Program-made: the position numbers and the translations under genes
The notes under the pieces: model-generated
Database searches by the model: none
The model's input: the letters and a program-made list of their open reading frames with translations, nothing else
Told to the model about the DNA's origin: nothing
Source of the DNA: Stenotrophomonas rhizophila
GTDB lineage: Bacteria > Pseudomonadota > Gammaproteobacteria > Xanthomonadales > Xanthomonadaceae
DNA length: 64,000 bases
Assembly (NCBI RefSeq): GCF_001704155.1
Contig: NZ_CP016294.1
Location: 2,725,501 to 2,789,500 of the forward strand
Direction: 5' to 3'
Part shown: in pieces, positions 10,990 to 18,752 of the stretch
How the letters are laid out: every line of letters begins with the position of its first letter
Position numbering within the stretch: the first letter of the stretch is position 1

Positions 10990-11211
10990 ATGCCCGGTCC
11001 CCTGCTGCTACCTGTCATGAAATGGGCACGCGGACTGCGTTACCCCACGCTGTTCAAGATCACCGCCGCGCTGTTCGCGGTAACGCTGTTCATTCCAGAC
11101 CCGATTCCGTTCGTGGATGAAATCCTGTTCGGGCTGGGCACGCTGCTGCTGGCCAACTGGAAGCGCCGCAGCGACACCCTGCCGCCGCGCCTGGACCGGC
11201 GCGACGCGTGA
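10990..11211 (+). CDS. Conserved 73-aa hypothetical protein with one hydrophobic segment
   Basis: A 73-residue basic protein, MPGPLLLPVMKWARGLRY, with one hydrophobic stretch (ITAALFAVTLFIPDPIPFVDEILFGLGTLLLANW) and a charged tail. I recall similar short proteins in xanthomonads but no function. GAGGAGAG lies just upstream of ATG 10990, which decides the start. Its stop TGA overlaps the GTG start of tatD, so the two are translationally coupled. Confidence 0.7.
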   Translation: MPGPLLLPVMKWARGLRYPTLFKITAALFAVTLFIPDPIPFVDEILFGLGTLLLANWKRRSDTLPPRLDRRDA

Positions 11212-11972
11212 GCCTGATCGACAGCCACTGCCACTTGGACGCGGACGAATTCGATCACGACCGCGCCCAGGTAATCGCCCGTGCGCAGGAGGCAGGTGTT
11301 CGAACACAGGTGGTGCCCGCGGTGACCGCCGCCAGCTGGCCCAAGCTGCGTGAGACCTGCCAGCTGGCCGACGGACTGTATCCGGCATATGGGCTGCACC
11401 CCATGTTCCTGGACCAGCATCGCCCGGAGCACCTGGACCAGCTGCGCGAGTGGATCGCCCGCGAGCAGCCGTGTGCGGTGGGCGAGTGCGGACTGGATTT
11501 CTTCGTGGAAGGCCTGGATGCCGAACAGCAGCAGTTTTACTTCTACGCGCAGTTGCGGATCGCGCGCGAGTTCGACCTGCCGGTGATCGTGCACGCGCGC
11601 CGCGCCGTGGATGCGGTGATCGCCGCCATCAAACAGGTGGGCGGCCTTCGCGGGGTGATCCACAGTTTTCCCGGCAGCCCGGAACAGGCCGCGCAGCTGC
11701 ACAAACTGGGTTTCCTGGTCGGCCTGGGCGGTCCGCTGACCTATGAACGTGCCCAGCGCCTGCAGCGACTGGTGGCACAGCTGCCACTGGAGCAGCTGCT
11801 GCTGGAAACCGATGCGCCCGACCAGCCCGACGCCGGCATCCGCGGCGAGCGCAATGAGCCGGCGCGGCTGACGGTGATTGCCGAAACCGTCGCGAAGTTG
11901 CGCGGCGAAACGGTGGAGGCAATTGCCGACCAGACTTCCGCCAACGCACGCCGGCTGTTCGCCCTCCCGTAG
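11208..11972 (+). CDS. tatD: TatD family metal-dependent DNase
   Basis: A 254-residue TIM-barrel hydrolase of the TatD/YcfH family, 3'-5' exonuclease or deoxyribonuclease with two metal ions. Ligands are visible: IDSHCHLD at the N-terminus, VGECGLDFF in the middle, VIVHARRAVD and GVIHSFPGSPEQA, and LLLETDAPD near residue 200. The start is GTG overlapping the stop of the preceding small gene. The TAG stop is contributed by a REP element. TatD and its YcfH/YjjV paralogues cannot be told apart here. Confidence 0.9.
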   Translation: MSLIDSHCHLDADEFDHDRAQVIARAQEAGVRTQVVPAVTAASWPKLRETCQLADGLYPAYGLHPMFLDQHRPEHLDQLREWIAREQPCAVGECGLDFFVEGLDAEQQQFYFYAQLRIAREFDLPVIVHARRAVDAVIAAIKQVGGLRGVIHSFPGSPEQAAQLHKLGFLVGLGGPLTYERAQRLQRLVAQLPLEQLLLETDAPDQPDAGIRGERNEPARLTVIAETVAKLRGETVEAIADQTSANARRLFALP

Positions 11973-12035
11973 AGCCACGCCCTGCGTGGCCGCGCGGTGT
12001 CCGGCGAAAAGCAGCCACGCGGGGCGTGGCTCTAC
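11969..12035. repeat. Inverted pair of GTAG-type REP palindromes supplying two stop codons
   Basis: GTAGAGCCACGCCCTGCGTGGC (forward, 11969-11990) and AGCCACGCGGGGCGTGGCTCTAC (inverted, 12013-12035). The forward GTAG contains the tatD stop (TAG 11970-11972). The inverted CTAC contains the tcdA stop (12032-12034 on the minus strand). The pair could form one long hairpin between the convergent genes. Confidence 0.88.
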
Positions 12036-12823
12036 GACTTCTTCTTCAGCAGCATCTCCAACGCCTTGCCCACTGCCGCGAACGCGAACGCGCCGGTGAT
12101 ATGTGTGGCTGCGCCCAGCCCGGCGCCGCAGTCGAGCTTCAACGCGGCATCGGCACCCAGCTGTGGGCGTACCCCGCACACGCTGCCATCGGCCTGCGGG
12201 TACTTCACGTTTTCCAGCGAATACACCGCCGGCACGCCGAAGTAGCGCGAGGCGTTCTTCGGGAAGTTGAAATCGCTGCGCAGCTTCTTGCGGATCAGGG
12301 CCAGCATGGCGTCGTGCTCGGTGCGCGAGACGTCACGGATGCGCACCAGGGTCGGGTCGGTACGGCCACCGGCCGCGCCTACGGTGAGGATAGGCAGCTT
12401 GCGGCGGCGGCACCAGGCGATGGTTTCCACCTTGACCCGGAAGCTGTCGCAGGCGTCGATGACCAGGTCGAAGTTGCGGTCGAGCAGCTCGACCATGTTC
12501 GACACGGTCAGGAACGAGGCAACCGCATCAACGCTGATGTCGGGGTTGATCGCAACGCAGCGCTCGGCCATTGCCTCGGCCTTGTTGCGCCCGTACTGCC
12601 CGGCCAGTGCTGGCAGCTGGCGGTTGGTGTTGGACACGCAGATGTCGTCGGCGTCGATCAGGGTCAGGTGCCCCACCGCCGTGCGCGCCAGCGCTTCCAC
12701 CACCCACGAGCCCACCCCGCCCATGCCGACCACCGCCACCCGGCGCTGCGACAGCTGGTCCACGGTGCCCACCCCATACAACCGGTCGATGCCGGCAAAG
12801 CGTTCGCGCAATACGTCGTTCAT
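12032..12823 (-). CDS. tcdA: tRNA threonylcarbamoyladenosine dehydratase
   Basis: A 263-residue E1/ThiF/MoeB-type ATP-using enzyme that cyclises the t6A37 of tRNA to ct6A. The nucleotide-binding motif is VVGMGGVGSWVVEALAR near residue 31, followed by LIDADDICVSNTNRQ with the Asp and Arg/Gln that bind ATP, and DACDSFRVK. The start at 12823 fits the family N-terminus (RERFAGIDRLYG). Length matches E. coli TcdA (CsdL). Its csdA/csdE partners are not nearby. It is convergent with tatD. Confidence 0.92.
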   Translation of the reverse strand: MNDVLRERFAGIDRLYGVGTVDQLSQRRVAVVGMGGVGSWVVEALARTAVGHLTLIDADDICVSNTNRQLPALAGQYGRNKAEAMAERCVAINPDISVDAVASFLTVSNMVELLDRNFDLVIDACDSFRVKVETIAWCRRRKLPILTVGAAGGRTDPTLVRIRDVSRTEHDAMLALIRKKLRSDFNFPKNASRYFGVPAVYSLENVKYPQADGSVCGVRPQLGADAALKLDCGAGLGAATHITGAFAFAAVGKALEMLLKKKS

Positions 12824-12917
12824 GCCGCCTATTTTAGACGGCCCGGCGCCCGCCACGTACGTTCGTGATGCGGCCAGCGGTAGGATGCAGCGAGCCACCC
12901 ACAAGGAAGCCACCCGC

Positions 12918-13355
12918 ATGCATGCCCCCGTCCCCACCCGCCGCCCGTCCGCCGCTTACCGCTATCTGTTTGTCGCAGGCCTGGGGCTGGTGATCGGCCT
13001 GGTCGCCACCGTGATGGTGTCCCGCGCGATCCAGGCCCGCCAGGACCCGTTCCCCGGCAGCCTGATGCACGTGATGGAGCGCCAGGTGGCGCTGTTGCGC
13101 GATGCGCAGGCGCAGAACCGCTGCAGCCTGGCCGACAGCGTGCCGCGCCTGCAGACGCTGCGCTCGCTGTCCAACGACCTGGACCTTGCGTTCCCCGACC
13201 TGAAGGACAGTGCGCAGTTCCAGCAGCACGCCAGCGGTCTGCGCGCCACGCTCAACACCGCGCTGGCGGCGCCGCCTACCGACTGCGTGGCCATGGGCCA
13301 GCTGGTCGAAAAGATCCAGACCGACTGCAAGGCCTGCCACCAGGATTTCCGCTGA
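12918..13355 (+). CDS. Membrane-anchored cytochrome c'-like protein
   Basis: A 145-residue protein with one N-terminal membrane segment (LFVAGLGLVIGLVATVMVS, about residues 19-37) and an otherwise soluble helical body. It ends in CKACHQDFR, a CxxCH heme-c site followed by FR at the very C-terminus, which is the hallmark of the cytochrome c'/c-556 four-helix family. AAGGA lies 10 bases upstream of ATG 12918. Cytochromes c' bind NO and CO or act in electron transfer in the periplasm. Membrane anchoring instead of a cleaved signal is unusual, though a cleavable signal cannot be excluded. Confidence 0.72.
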   Translation: MHAPVPTRRPSAAYRYLFVAGLGLVIGLVATVMVSRAIQARQDPFPGSLMHVMERQVALLRDAQAQNRCSLADSVPRLQTLRSLSNDLDLAFPDLKDSAQFQQHASGLRATLNTALAAPPTDCVAMGQLVEKIQTDCKACHQDFR

Positions 13356-13476
13356 TTCATCTGGCAGCCACGAAGCGGTGGCCGGATTGGCACCCTGTTC
13401 ACGCGGGACAGGACAGGATCTGCGCCATGCGCCCCAGACGCATTCACGACCACCCCTTCTGGCCAGGAGAACCACC

Positions 13477-13971
13477 ATGAAGATCCAACTCATTGCTGCC
13501 GCCGCCGTCGCTACCGTCGCGCTGGCCGGCTGTGCCACCACCTCGCCTGGCTACGGCGGCGGCTACAACAACAACGGCTACAACAACGGCTATAACAACA
13601 GCGGCAACTACAACACCAACCGCTGCGCCGATTGCGGCATCGTGACCCGGATCAACCAGGTGGCCTCCGGCCGCACCGCCCCCAGCGCCACCGGCGCGAT
13701 CCTGGGCGGCCTGGTCGGCGCCGTGGCCGGCCATGAGATCTCCGACCACACCGGCGGCAGCAAGGGCAACCAGAACATCGCGGCCGCTGCGGGCGCGGTG
13801 GGTGGTGCGCTTGCCGGCAACCAGATCCAGAAGAACGTGACCAGCGATACCTTCGACATCACCGTGCGCATGGACGACGGCCGCACCGTGGTGGTGAACC
13901 AGCGTGACCTCGGCGGGATCCGCGAAAACACCTACGTACGCGTGGTCAACGGTCGCGTAGTCCTGCGCTGA
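13477..13971 (+). CDS. Glycine-zipper outer-membrane lipoprotein (SlyB/Pcp-like)
   Basis: A 164-residue lipoprotein: signal peptide with lipobox VALAGC (Cys19), then a low-complexity Gly/Asn/Tyr stretch (GYNNNGYNNGYNNSG), a glycine-zipper domain near residues 70-115 (GAILGGLVGAVAGHEI...GAVGGALAGNQIQ) and a small beta C-terminal domain (ITVRMDDGRTVVVNQRD). This is the plan of SlyB/Pcp lipoproteins of the outer membrane. It lies before a strong bidirectional terminator shared with cspA. GGAGA precedes the start. Confidence 0.85.
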   Translation: MKIQLIAAAAVATVALAGCATTSPGYGGGYNNNGYNNGYNNSGNYNTNRCADCGIVTRINQVASGRTAPSATGAILGGLVGAVAGHEISDHTGGSKGNQNIAAAAGAVGGALAGNQIQKNVTSDTFDITVRMDDGRTVVVNQRDLGGIRENTYVRVVNGRVVLR

Positions 13972-13998
13972 TCCACTGCACCGCTGCAGCGTGAAAGC

Positions 13999-14024
13999 AA
14001 AGGGCCCGCTTGCGCGGGCCCTTT
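13999..14024. terminator. Bidirectional terminator between the SlyB-like gene and cspA
   Basis: AAAGGGCCCGC, a TTGC loop and GCGGGCCCTTT, an 11-base perfect stem with A and T flanks on both sides. It fits termination of both convergent genes. Confidence 0.85.
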
Positions 14025-14056
14025 CCATGTTCCGATCAGACCGGAGCGGTGCGCGC

Positions 14057-14260
14057 TTAGAGCGGGCGCACCTTGTCGGCCTGCAGGCCCTTCTGGCCCT
14101 GGGTCACTTCAAACTCGACCGCTTGGCCTTCCTTCAGACTCTTGAAGCCCTGGGAATCGATTGCACGGAAGTGTACGAACACGTCCTCACCGCTTTCACG
14201 GCTGATGAAACCGAAGCCCTTCGCGTCATTGAACCACTTGACGGTGCCCTTCTCTGCCAT
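14057..14260 (-). CDS. cspA: Cold-shock protein
   Basis: A 67-residue single OB-fold nucleic-acid chaperone. RNP1 is KGFGFIS and RNP2 is VFVHFRAI, both intact; the N-terminus [15 protein letters not shown] is canonical. AAGGAAG lies close upstream of ATG 14258-14260. About 230 bases separate it from the divergent gene, enough for the long structured 5' leader usual for csp mRNAs, though I could not confirm a thermosensor. Whether it is cold-induced or constitutive cannot be told from sequence; the symbol is generic. Confidence 0.95.
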   Translation of the reverse strand: MAEKGTVKWFNDAKGFGFISRESGEDVFVHFRAIDSQGFKSLKEGQAVEFEVTQGQKGLQADKVRPL

Positions 14261-14490
14261 CTTCCTTACTCCCTGACTGACTTGTAGTTGGTTACGCCTT
14301 GTGGGCGGCTGACAAGCAAGGGGGAAGCGAGGTGCATCGATGGAGCGGATCGGAAGATCTACCATCATCAGGCCACGATCCACGGTGACCTTGCCAAGCT
14401 CAGCGTCTGCAACTTAACCCGGGCCAAATGAAAAAGCAACTGGCTTATTTCACATATGTCAACCCCAAATAGACGACCATACTGGACAGC

Positions 14491-14976
14491 ATGGACCCTT
14501 CATTCATCTTTTACCTGATCGCCGTGGTGCTGGTCCTGGTCGGTATCGCCGGCATCATCCTGCCCGCCCTGCCCGGGATCCCGCTGGTCTTCGCCGGCCT
14601 GCTGGTGGCGGCCTGGGGCGACGGCTTCGTGCATGTGGGCTGGGTACCGTTGACGGTGCTCGGCCTGCTGACCCTGGCCTCGTTTGCCGTGGACGTGTTG
14701 GCCACGGTAGTGGGCGCCAAGCGGGTCGGGGCCAGCCGCAAGGCGCTGTGGGGTACGTTCATCGGCAGCATCGTCGGCGTGTTCTTCATGCCGATCGGCC
14801 TGTTCGCCGGACCACTGGCCGGCGCATTGCTCGGCGAGTACTGGCATACGCGCGAACTGGGCCGGTCCACCAAGGTGGGGTTGGCTACCTGGCTGGGCAT
14901 CCTGCTGGGGTTCGCACTCAAGCTGGCGCTGGTGATCGCGATGCTGGGCATCTTCGCGTTCGCCTGGTTCTTCTGA
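14491..14976 (+). CDS. DUF456 family membrane protein
   Basis: A 161-residue integral membrane protein with four or five hydrophobic segments. The DUF456 pattern is recognisable: GIILPALPGIPLVFAGLLVAAW near the N-terminus, then GAKRVGASRKALWGTFIG and GLFAGPLAGALLGEY. Function of the family is unknown. It is divergent from cspA across a 230-base gap. The predicted start ATG 14491 opens directly into the first membrane helix. Confidence 0.85.
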   Translation: MDPSFIFYLIAVVLVLVGIAGIILPALPGIPLVFAGLLVAAWGDGFVHVGWVPLTVLGLLTLASFAVDVLATVVGAKRVGASRKALWGTFIGSIVGVFFMPIGLFAGPLAGALLGEYWHTRELGRSTKVGLATWLGILLGFALKLALVIAMLGIFAFAWFF

Positions 14977-15116
14977 GCCCGGCCAGCTTCACGTTGCGCG
15001 CACGGGGGACACCGGCATAAACGCGCTGATCCCGTCAGTGCGTCGCGTTGCGCTGGCGGGAACGTCGGGCAGCCTCCACACTGTCCGCGCTCCCCTCCAT
15101 TCATCGGCCCGCCTCC

Positions 15117-16274
15117 ATGACCCACCGCCCTCGTTCGGCCCTGTTCTCTGCCTTGGCGCTGGCCAGCGCCAGCCTGCCGCTGGCCGCCCAGGAAGCCGCG
15201 CCGACGCCGGCATCGCCTGAAGCCTGCGCGCTGGTAGGCACCGACGTGGCCCGCCTGGCCTGCTACGACAAGCTGTTCCGGCCCACGGTGGAAACCACCC
15301 AAGCGGCCGATGCCGCTGCCACCGCCGCCAAGCAGGAGCGTCGCGAAGAGCGCCAGGCGGCGCGTACGCCGGATGTCCCGCCCACCGAACGGGTCAAGCA
15401 GCGGCTGGGCGAGGTGTTCAAGAACGATGGCCATGATTCCGCGCTGGCCAATGCCGGCAAGGGTTCGTTGCTGGACAGCCGCTGGGAACTGGCGCAGGAC
15501 TCCAAGCTGGGGGCGTTCCAGCTGCGCGCCTACAAGCCGGTGTACCTGCTGCCCGCGTTCTGGACCAGCGACAAGAACCAGATGCCGCACTCGCCCAACC
15601 CGGAAAACACGGTGACCACGCCACAGCAGCTGGACAGCAACGAGCTGAAGTTCCAGCTGAGCTTCAAGACCAAGGTCTGGGAGAACGTGTTCGGCGACAA
15701 CGGCGACATCTGGGCCGGGTATACCCAGAGCTCGCGCTGGCAGGCCTACAACGCCGACAACTCGCGCCCGTTCCGCGAAACCAATTACGAGCCGGAGATC
15801 ATGATGGTCTTCCGCAACGGCTATTCCATCGGCGGCTGGCGCGGGCGCATGAGCGGGCTCAGCCTCACCCACATGTCCAACGGCCGCGCCGACCCGCTGT
15901 CGCGCAGCTGGAACCGGGTGATCGCCAACATCGGCCTGGACCGCGAAAACTGGGCGCTGGTGCTGCGCCCGTGGTACCGCCTGCCCGAAGACCGTGAAGA
16001 CGACAACAACCCGGACATCGAGGATTACATGGGCCGCGGCGACGCGACCCTGACCTGGAACCGCAACGGCCACGAAGTTTCGCTGATGGCGCGGCATTCA
16101 CTGCGCGGTGGCGACCGTTCGCACGGGGCGCTGCAGCTGGATTACGGCTTCCCGATCAGCAACCTGCTGCGCGGGCATGTGCAGATCTTCGATGGGTACG
16201 GCGAAAGCATGATCGATTACAACCACAAGGCGACCTACATCGGCCTGGGTGTGTCGTTGCTGGAGTGGTACTGA
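15117..16274 (+). CDS. pldA: Outer-membrane phospholipase A1
   Basis: A 385-residue outer-membrane beta-barrel lipase (OMPLA family) that deacylates mislocalised phospholipids. A signal peptide (LFSALALASASLPLAAQ) precedes a proline/charged N-terminal extension of about 90 residues. The catalytic block SLTHMSNGRADPLSRSWNR carries His252 and Ser254; with the following Asn of the RSWNR region it matches the OMPLA His-Ser-Asn site. The last residues end in an aromatic (LLEWY), as outer-membrane barrels do. It is longer at the N-terminus than E. coli PldA, as in xanthomonads. It is a single gene. Confidence 0.93.
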   Translation: MTHRPRSALFSALALASASLPLAAQEAAPTPASPEACALVGTDVARLACYDKLFRPTVETTQAADAAATAAKQERREERQAARTPDVPPTERVKQRLGEVFKNDGHDSALANAGKGSLLDSRWELAQDSKLGAFQLRAYKPVYLLPAFWTSDKNQMPHSPNPENTVTTPQQLDSNELKFQLSFKTKVWENVFGDNGDIWAGYTQSSRWQAYNADNSRPFRETNYEPEIMMVFRNGYSIGGWRGRMSGLSLTHMSNGRADPLSRSWNRVIANIGLDRENWALVLRPWYRLPEDREDDNNPDIEDYMGRGDATLTWNRNGHEVSLMARHSLRGGDRSHGALQLDYGFPISNLLRGHVQIFDGYGESMIDYNHKATYIGLGVSLLEWY

Positions 16275-16278
16275 CGCT

Positions 16279-16313
16279 GCGCCGCAGCCACGCCGGGCGC
16301 GGCGCGGCGCTAC
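16279..16313 (-). repeat. Single degenerate GTAG-type REP
   Basis: GCCGCAGCCACGCCGGGCGCGGCGCGGCGCTAC reads as a GTAG-headed imperfect palindrome on the minus strand, between the convergent pldA and GST genes. Confidence 0.55.
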
Positions 16314-16319
16314 GCGGTA

Positions 16320-16955
16320 TCACCGCCAGTCGGTGATGCCTTCGCGGCGGTAGGCTTCGGCGAACGCCGGGCGCGCTTTGATGCGCTCTGCGTAGGCCTT
16401 CAGTTCCGGCCAGGTATCGCTGGGCCGCGGCATGTTGCGTGACCAGCGCATCAGCATCACCAGCATGAAATCGACCACGCTGATGCGTTCGCCCAGCACG
16501 TACGGCCCCGCCTGCTGCAGGTGCTCGGCGAACCGTGCCCACCCCGCTTCCAGCTGCTGGCGCGCGCCCTCGCGTACCGCGTCCACGTTGTCCGCACCGG
16601 CCACTTCATCGGCATAGAACCACGCGCGGTACGCCGGCTGCAGGGTGTTGGCGCACCAGAACATCCACCGGTAGGCCTGCGCACGCTCGGGCGTGCCCGG
16701 CGCCGGCAGCAGCCCCGCCTGCGGGTGCAGGTCGGCCAGGTGCAGGGCGATCGCCGCCGCTTCGGTCAGGACCTGGCTGCCGATCACCAACGTGGGCACG
16801 CGCCCGGCCGGGTTGAGGGCCAGGTAATCGGCCGATTTCTGCTCGCGGGTATCGAAATCGAGCAGCACCAGTTTGTGCTCGATGCCCAGTTCGATCAGCA
16901 GCCAATGCACTACCAGCGAGGCGGTGCTGGAGGATCCGTACAACGTGGTGGCCAT
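16320..16955 (-). CDS. Glutathione S-transferase family protein
   Basis: A 211-residue two-domain GST. The thioredoxin-like N-terminal half starts MATTLYGSSSTASLVVHWLL, with Ser/Thr in the position of the catalytic residue, and contains NPAGRVPTLVIG with the cis-Pro that contacts glutathione and LTEAAAIALHLAD with the Glu/Ser-type gamma-glutamyl site. The helical C-terminal half has VLGERISVVDFMLVMLMRW, the N-capping box. It is cytoplasmic. Substrate and class cannot be fixed from sequence alone. Confidence 0.88.
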   Translation of the reverse strand: MATTLYGSSSTASLVVHWLLIELGIEHKLVLLDFDTREQKSADYLALNPAGRVPTLVIGSQVLTEAAAIALHLADLHPQAGLLPAPGTPERAQAYRWMFWCANTLQPAYRAWFYADEVAGADNVDAVREGARQQLEAGWARFAEHLQQAGPYVLGERISVVDFMLVMLMRWSRNMPRPSDTWPELKAYAERIKARPAFAEAYRREGITDWR

Positions 16956-17006
16956 GCGCGGGACCTGCGGTTGGGAAGGCCCTGATTATGCGCGCGCCGG
17001 TAGAAC

Positions 17007-17036
17007 GAACAACGGCGCCCAGAAGCGCCGTTGTTC
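17007..17036. terminator. Terminator after fumarase
   Basis: GAACAACGGCGC, CCAGAA loop, GCGCCGTTGTTC; a 12-base perfect stem. It lies 8 bases beyond the fumarase stop, read on the minus strand. Confidence 0.8.
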
Positions 17037-17044
17037 AAGAAGCA

Positions 17045-18562
17045 TCAGGCCACGACCACCGGGATCCTGCCGATCTTCGCCTGCCATTCGCGCGGACCGG
17101 TGATGTGCACCGATTCACCCGTGGAATCCACCGCCACGGTCACCGGCATGTCCTGCACGGTGAATTCGTAGATCGCTTCCATGCCCAGGTCCGCAAAGCC
17201 GACCACCTTGGCCGCCTTGATCGCCTTGGACACCAGGTAGGCAGAACCGCCCACCGCCATCAGGTACGCCGACTTGTTGTCACGGATCGCCTCGATCGCG
17301 GCCGGGCCGCGCTCGGCCTTGCCGACCATGCCCAGCAGGCCGGTCTGTTCCAGCACCTGGCGGGTGAACTTGTCCATGCGGGTGGCGGTGGTCGGGCCGG
17401 CCGGGCCCACCACTTCCTCGCGTACCGGATCGACCGGACCCACGTAATAGATGAAGCGGCCCTTGAGGTCGACCGGCAGCGGCTCGCCCTTGTTGAGCAT
17501 GTCCACCATGCGCTTGTGCGCGGCATCGCGGCCGGTGAGCAGCTTGCCGTTGAGCAGCAGGGTCTGGCCCGGCTTCCAGCTGGCCACGTCTTCCGGGGTG
17601 ATGGTATCCAGGTCGACGCGGGTGCCCTTGGAGGCGTCGTAGGTGATCTGCGGCCAGTCTTCCAGCGACGGCGGGTCCAGCATCACCGGGCCGCTGCCGT
17701 CCAGGGTGAAGTGGGCGTGGCGGGTGGCGGCGCAGTTGGGGATCATCGCCACCGGCAGGTTGGCCGCGTGGGTCGGGAAGTCCTTGACCTTGATGTCCAG
17801 CACCGTGGTCAGGCCGCCCAGGCCCTGTGCGCCGATGCCCAGCGCGTTGACCTTGTCGTACAGCTCCAGGCGCAGTTCTTCGGCGCGGTTGGAGGCGCCA
17901 CGGGCCTTGAGTTCGTTGATGTCGATCGGCTCCATCAGCGATTCCTTGGCCAGCAGCATCGCTTTTTCAGCAGTGCCACCGATGCCAATGCCGAGCATGC
18001 CTGGCGGGCACCAGCCTGCACCCATGGTCGGCACGGTCTTGAGCACCCAGTCCACGATGGAGTCGGAAGGGTTGAGCATGGCGAACTTGCTCTTGGCTTC
18101 GGAACCGCCGCCCTTGGCCGCCACGATCACGTCCACGGTGTCGCCCGGCACGATCTTCATGTTGACCACGCCCGGGGTGTTGTCCTTGGTATTGACGCGC
18201 TTGCCGGCCGGATCGGCCAGCACCGAGGCGCGCAGCTTGTTGTCCGGGTGGTTGTACGCCCGGCGCACGCCTTCATTGGCCATGTCTTCCAGGCTCATGG
18301 TGGCGTCGTCCCAGCGCACGTTCATACCCACTTCCAGGAACACGGTGACGATGCCGGTGTCCTGGCAGATCGGCCGATGGCCTTCGGCGCACATGCGGGA
18401 ATTGATCAGGATCTGGGCCATCGCTTCCTTCGCGGCCGGCGACTCCTCGCGCTCGTAGGCGGCGGTGAGGCTCTTGATGTAGTCGACCGGGTGGTAGTAC
18501 GAGATGTACTGCAGCGCGTCGGCGATGGACTGGATGAGGTCTTCCTGCTTGATCGATGTCAC
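17045..18562 (-). CDS. fumA: Class I (iron-sulfur) fumarate hydratase
   Basis: A 505-residue [4Fe-4S] fumarase interconverting fumarate and malate in the TCA cycle. The N-terminal alpha half contains NSRMCAEGHRPICQDTGIVTVF and GAGWCPPGMLGIGIGGTAEKA; the C-terminal beta half has LTGRDAAHKRM, YYVGPVDPVREEVVGPAGPTTATRMD and VGGSAYLVSKAIK. Both halves are fused as in FumA/FumB. The start is GTG at 18562 (reads TSIKQEDLIQSIADALQ), chosen from the family N-terminus; the ribosome-binding site is weak. It ends at a strong terminator and is not in an operon. Confidence 0.92.
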   Translation of the reverse strand: MTSIKQEDLIQSIADALQYISYYHPVDYIKSLTAAYEREESPAAKEAMAQILINSRMCAEGHRPICQDTGIVTVFLEVGMNVRWDDATMSLEDMANEGVRRAYNHPDNKLRASVLADPAGKRVNTKDNTPGVVNMKIVPGDTVDVIVAAKGGGSEAKSKFAMLNPSDSIVDWVLKTVPTMGAGWCPPGMLGIGIGGTAEKAMLLAKESLMEPIDINELKARGASNRAEELRLELYDKVNALGIGAQGLGGLTTVLDIKVKDFPTHAANLPVAMIPNCAATRHAHFTLDGSGPVMLDPPSLEDWPQITYDASKGTRVDLDTITPEDVASWKPGQTLLLNGKLLTGRDAAHKRMVDMLNKGEPLPVDLKGRFIYYVGPVDPVREEVVGPAGPTTATRMDKFTRQVLEQTGLLGMVGKAERGPAAIEAIRDNKSAYLMAVGGSAYLVSKAIKAAKVVGFADLGMEAIYEFTVQDMPVTVAVDSTGESVHITGPREWQAKIGRIPVVVA

Positions 18563-18752
18563 GTAATGCTCGCTTGCTCGGGGCTGGCGGGGGTAAGCCC
18601 ACCATTTTAGCGCCCCGGCCCGGCGGTGGTGGGAATCACTCCCGACAACTGCGCCGGGCCCTGTCACAGCAGGCAATCCGGGCCCGTCATAGGATGACGC
18701 CCCCCTTTGGTAAACAACCGGGCTTCACGGCGATCGCAGGCACAATGGGGCC

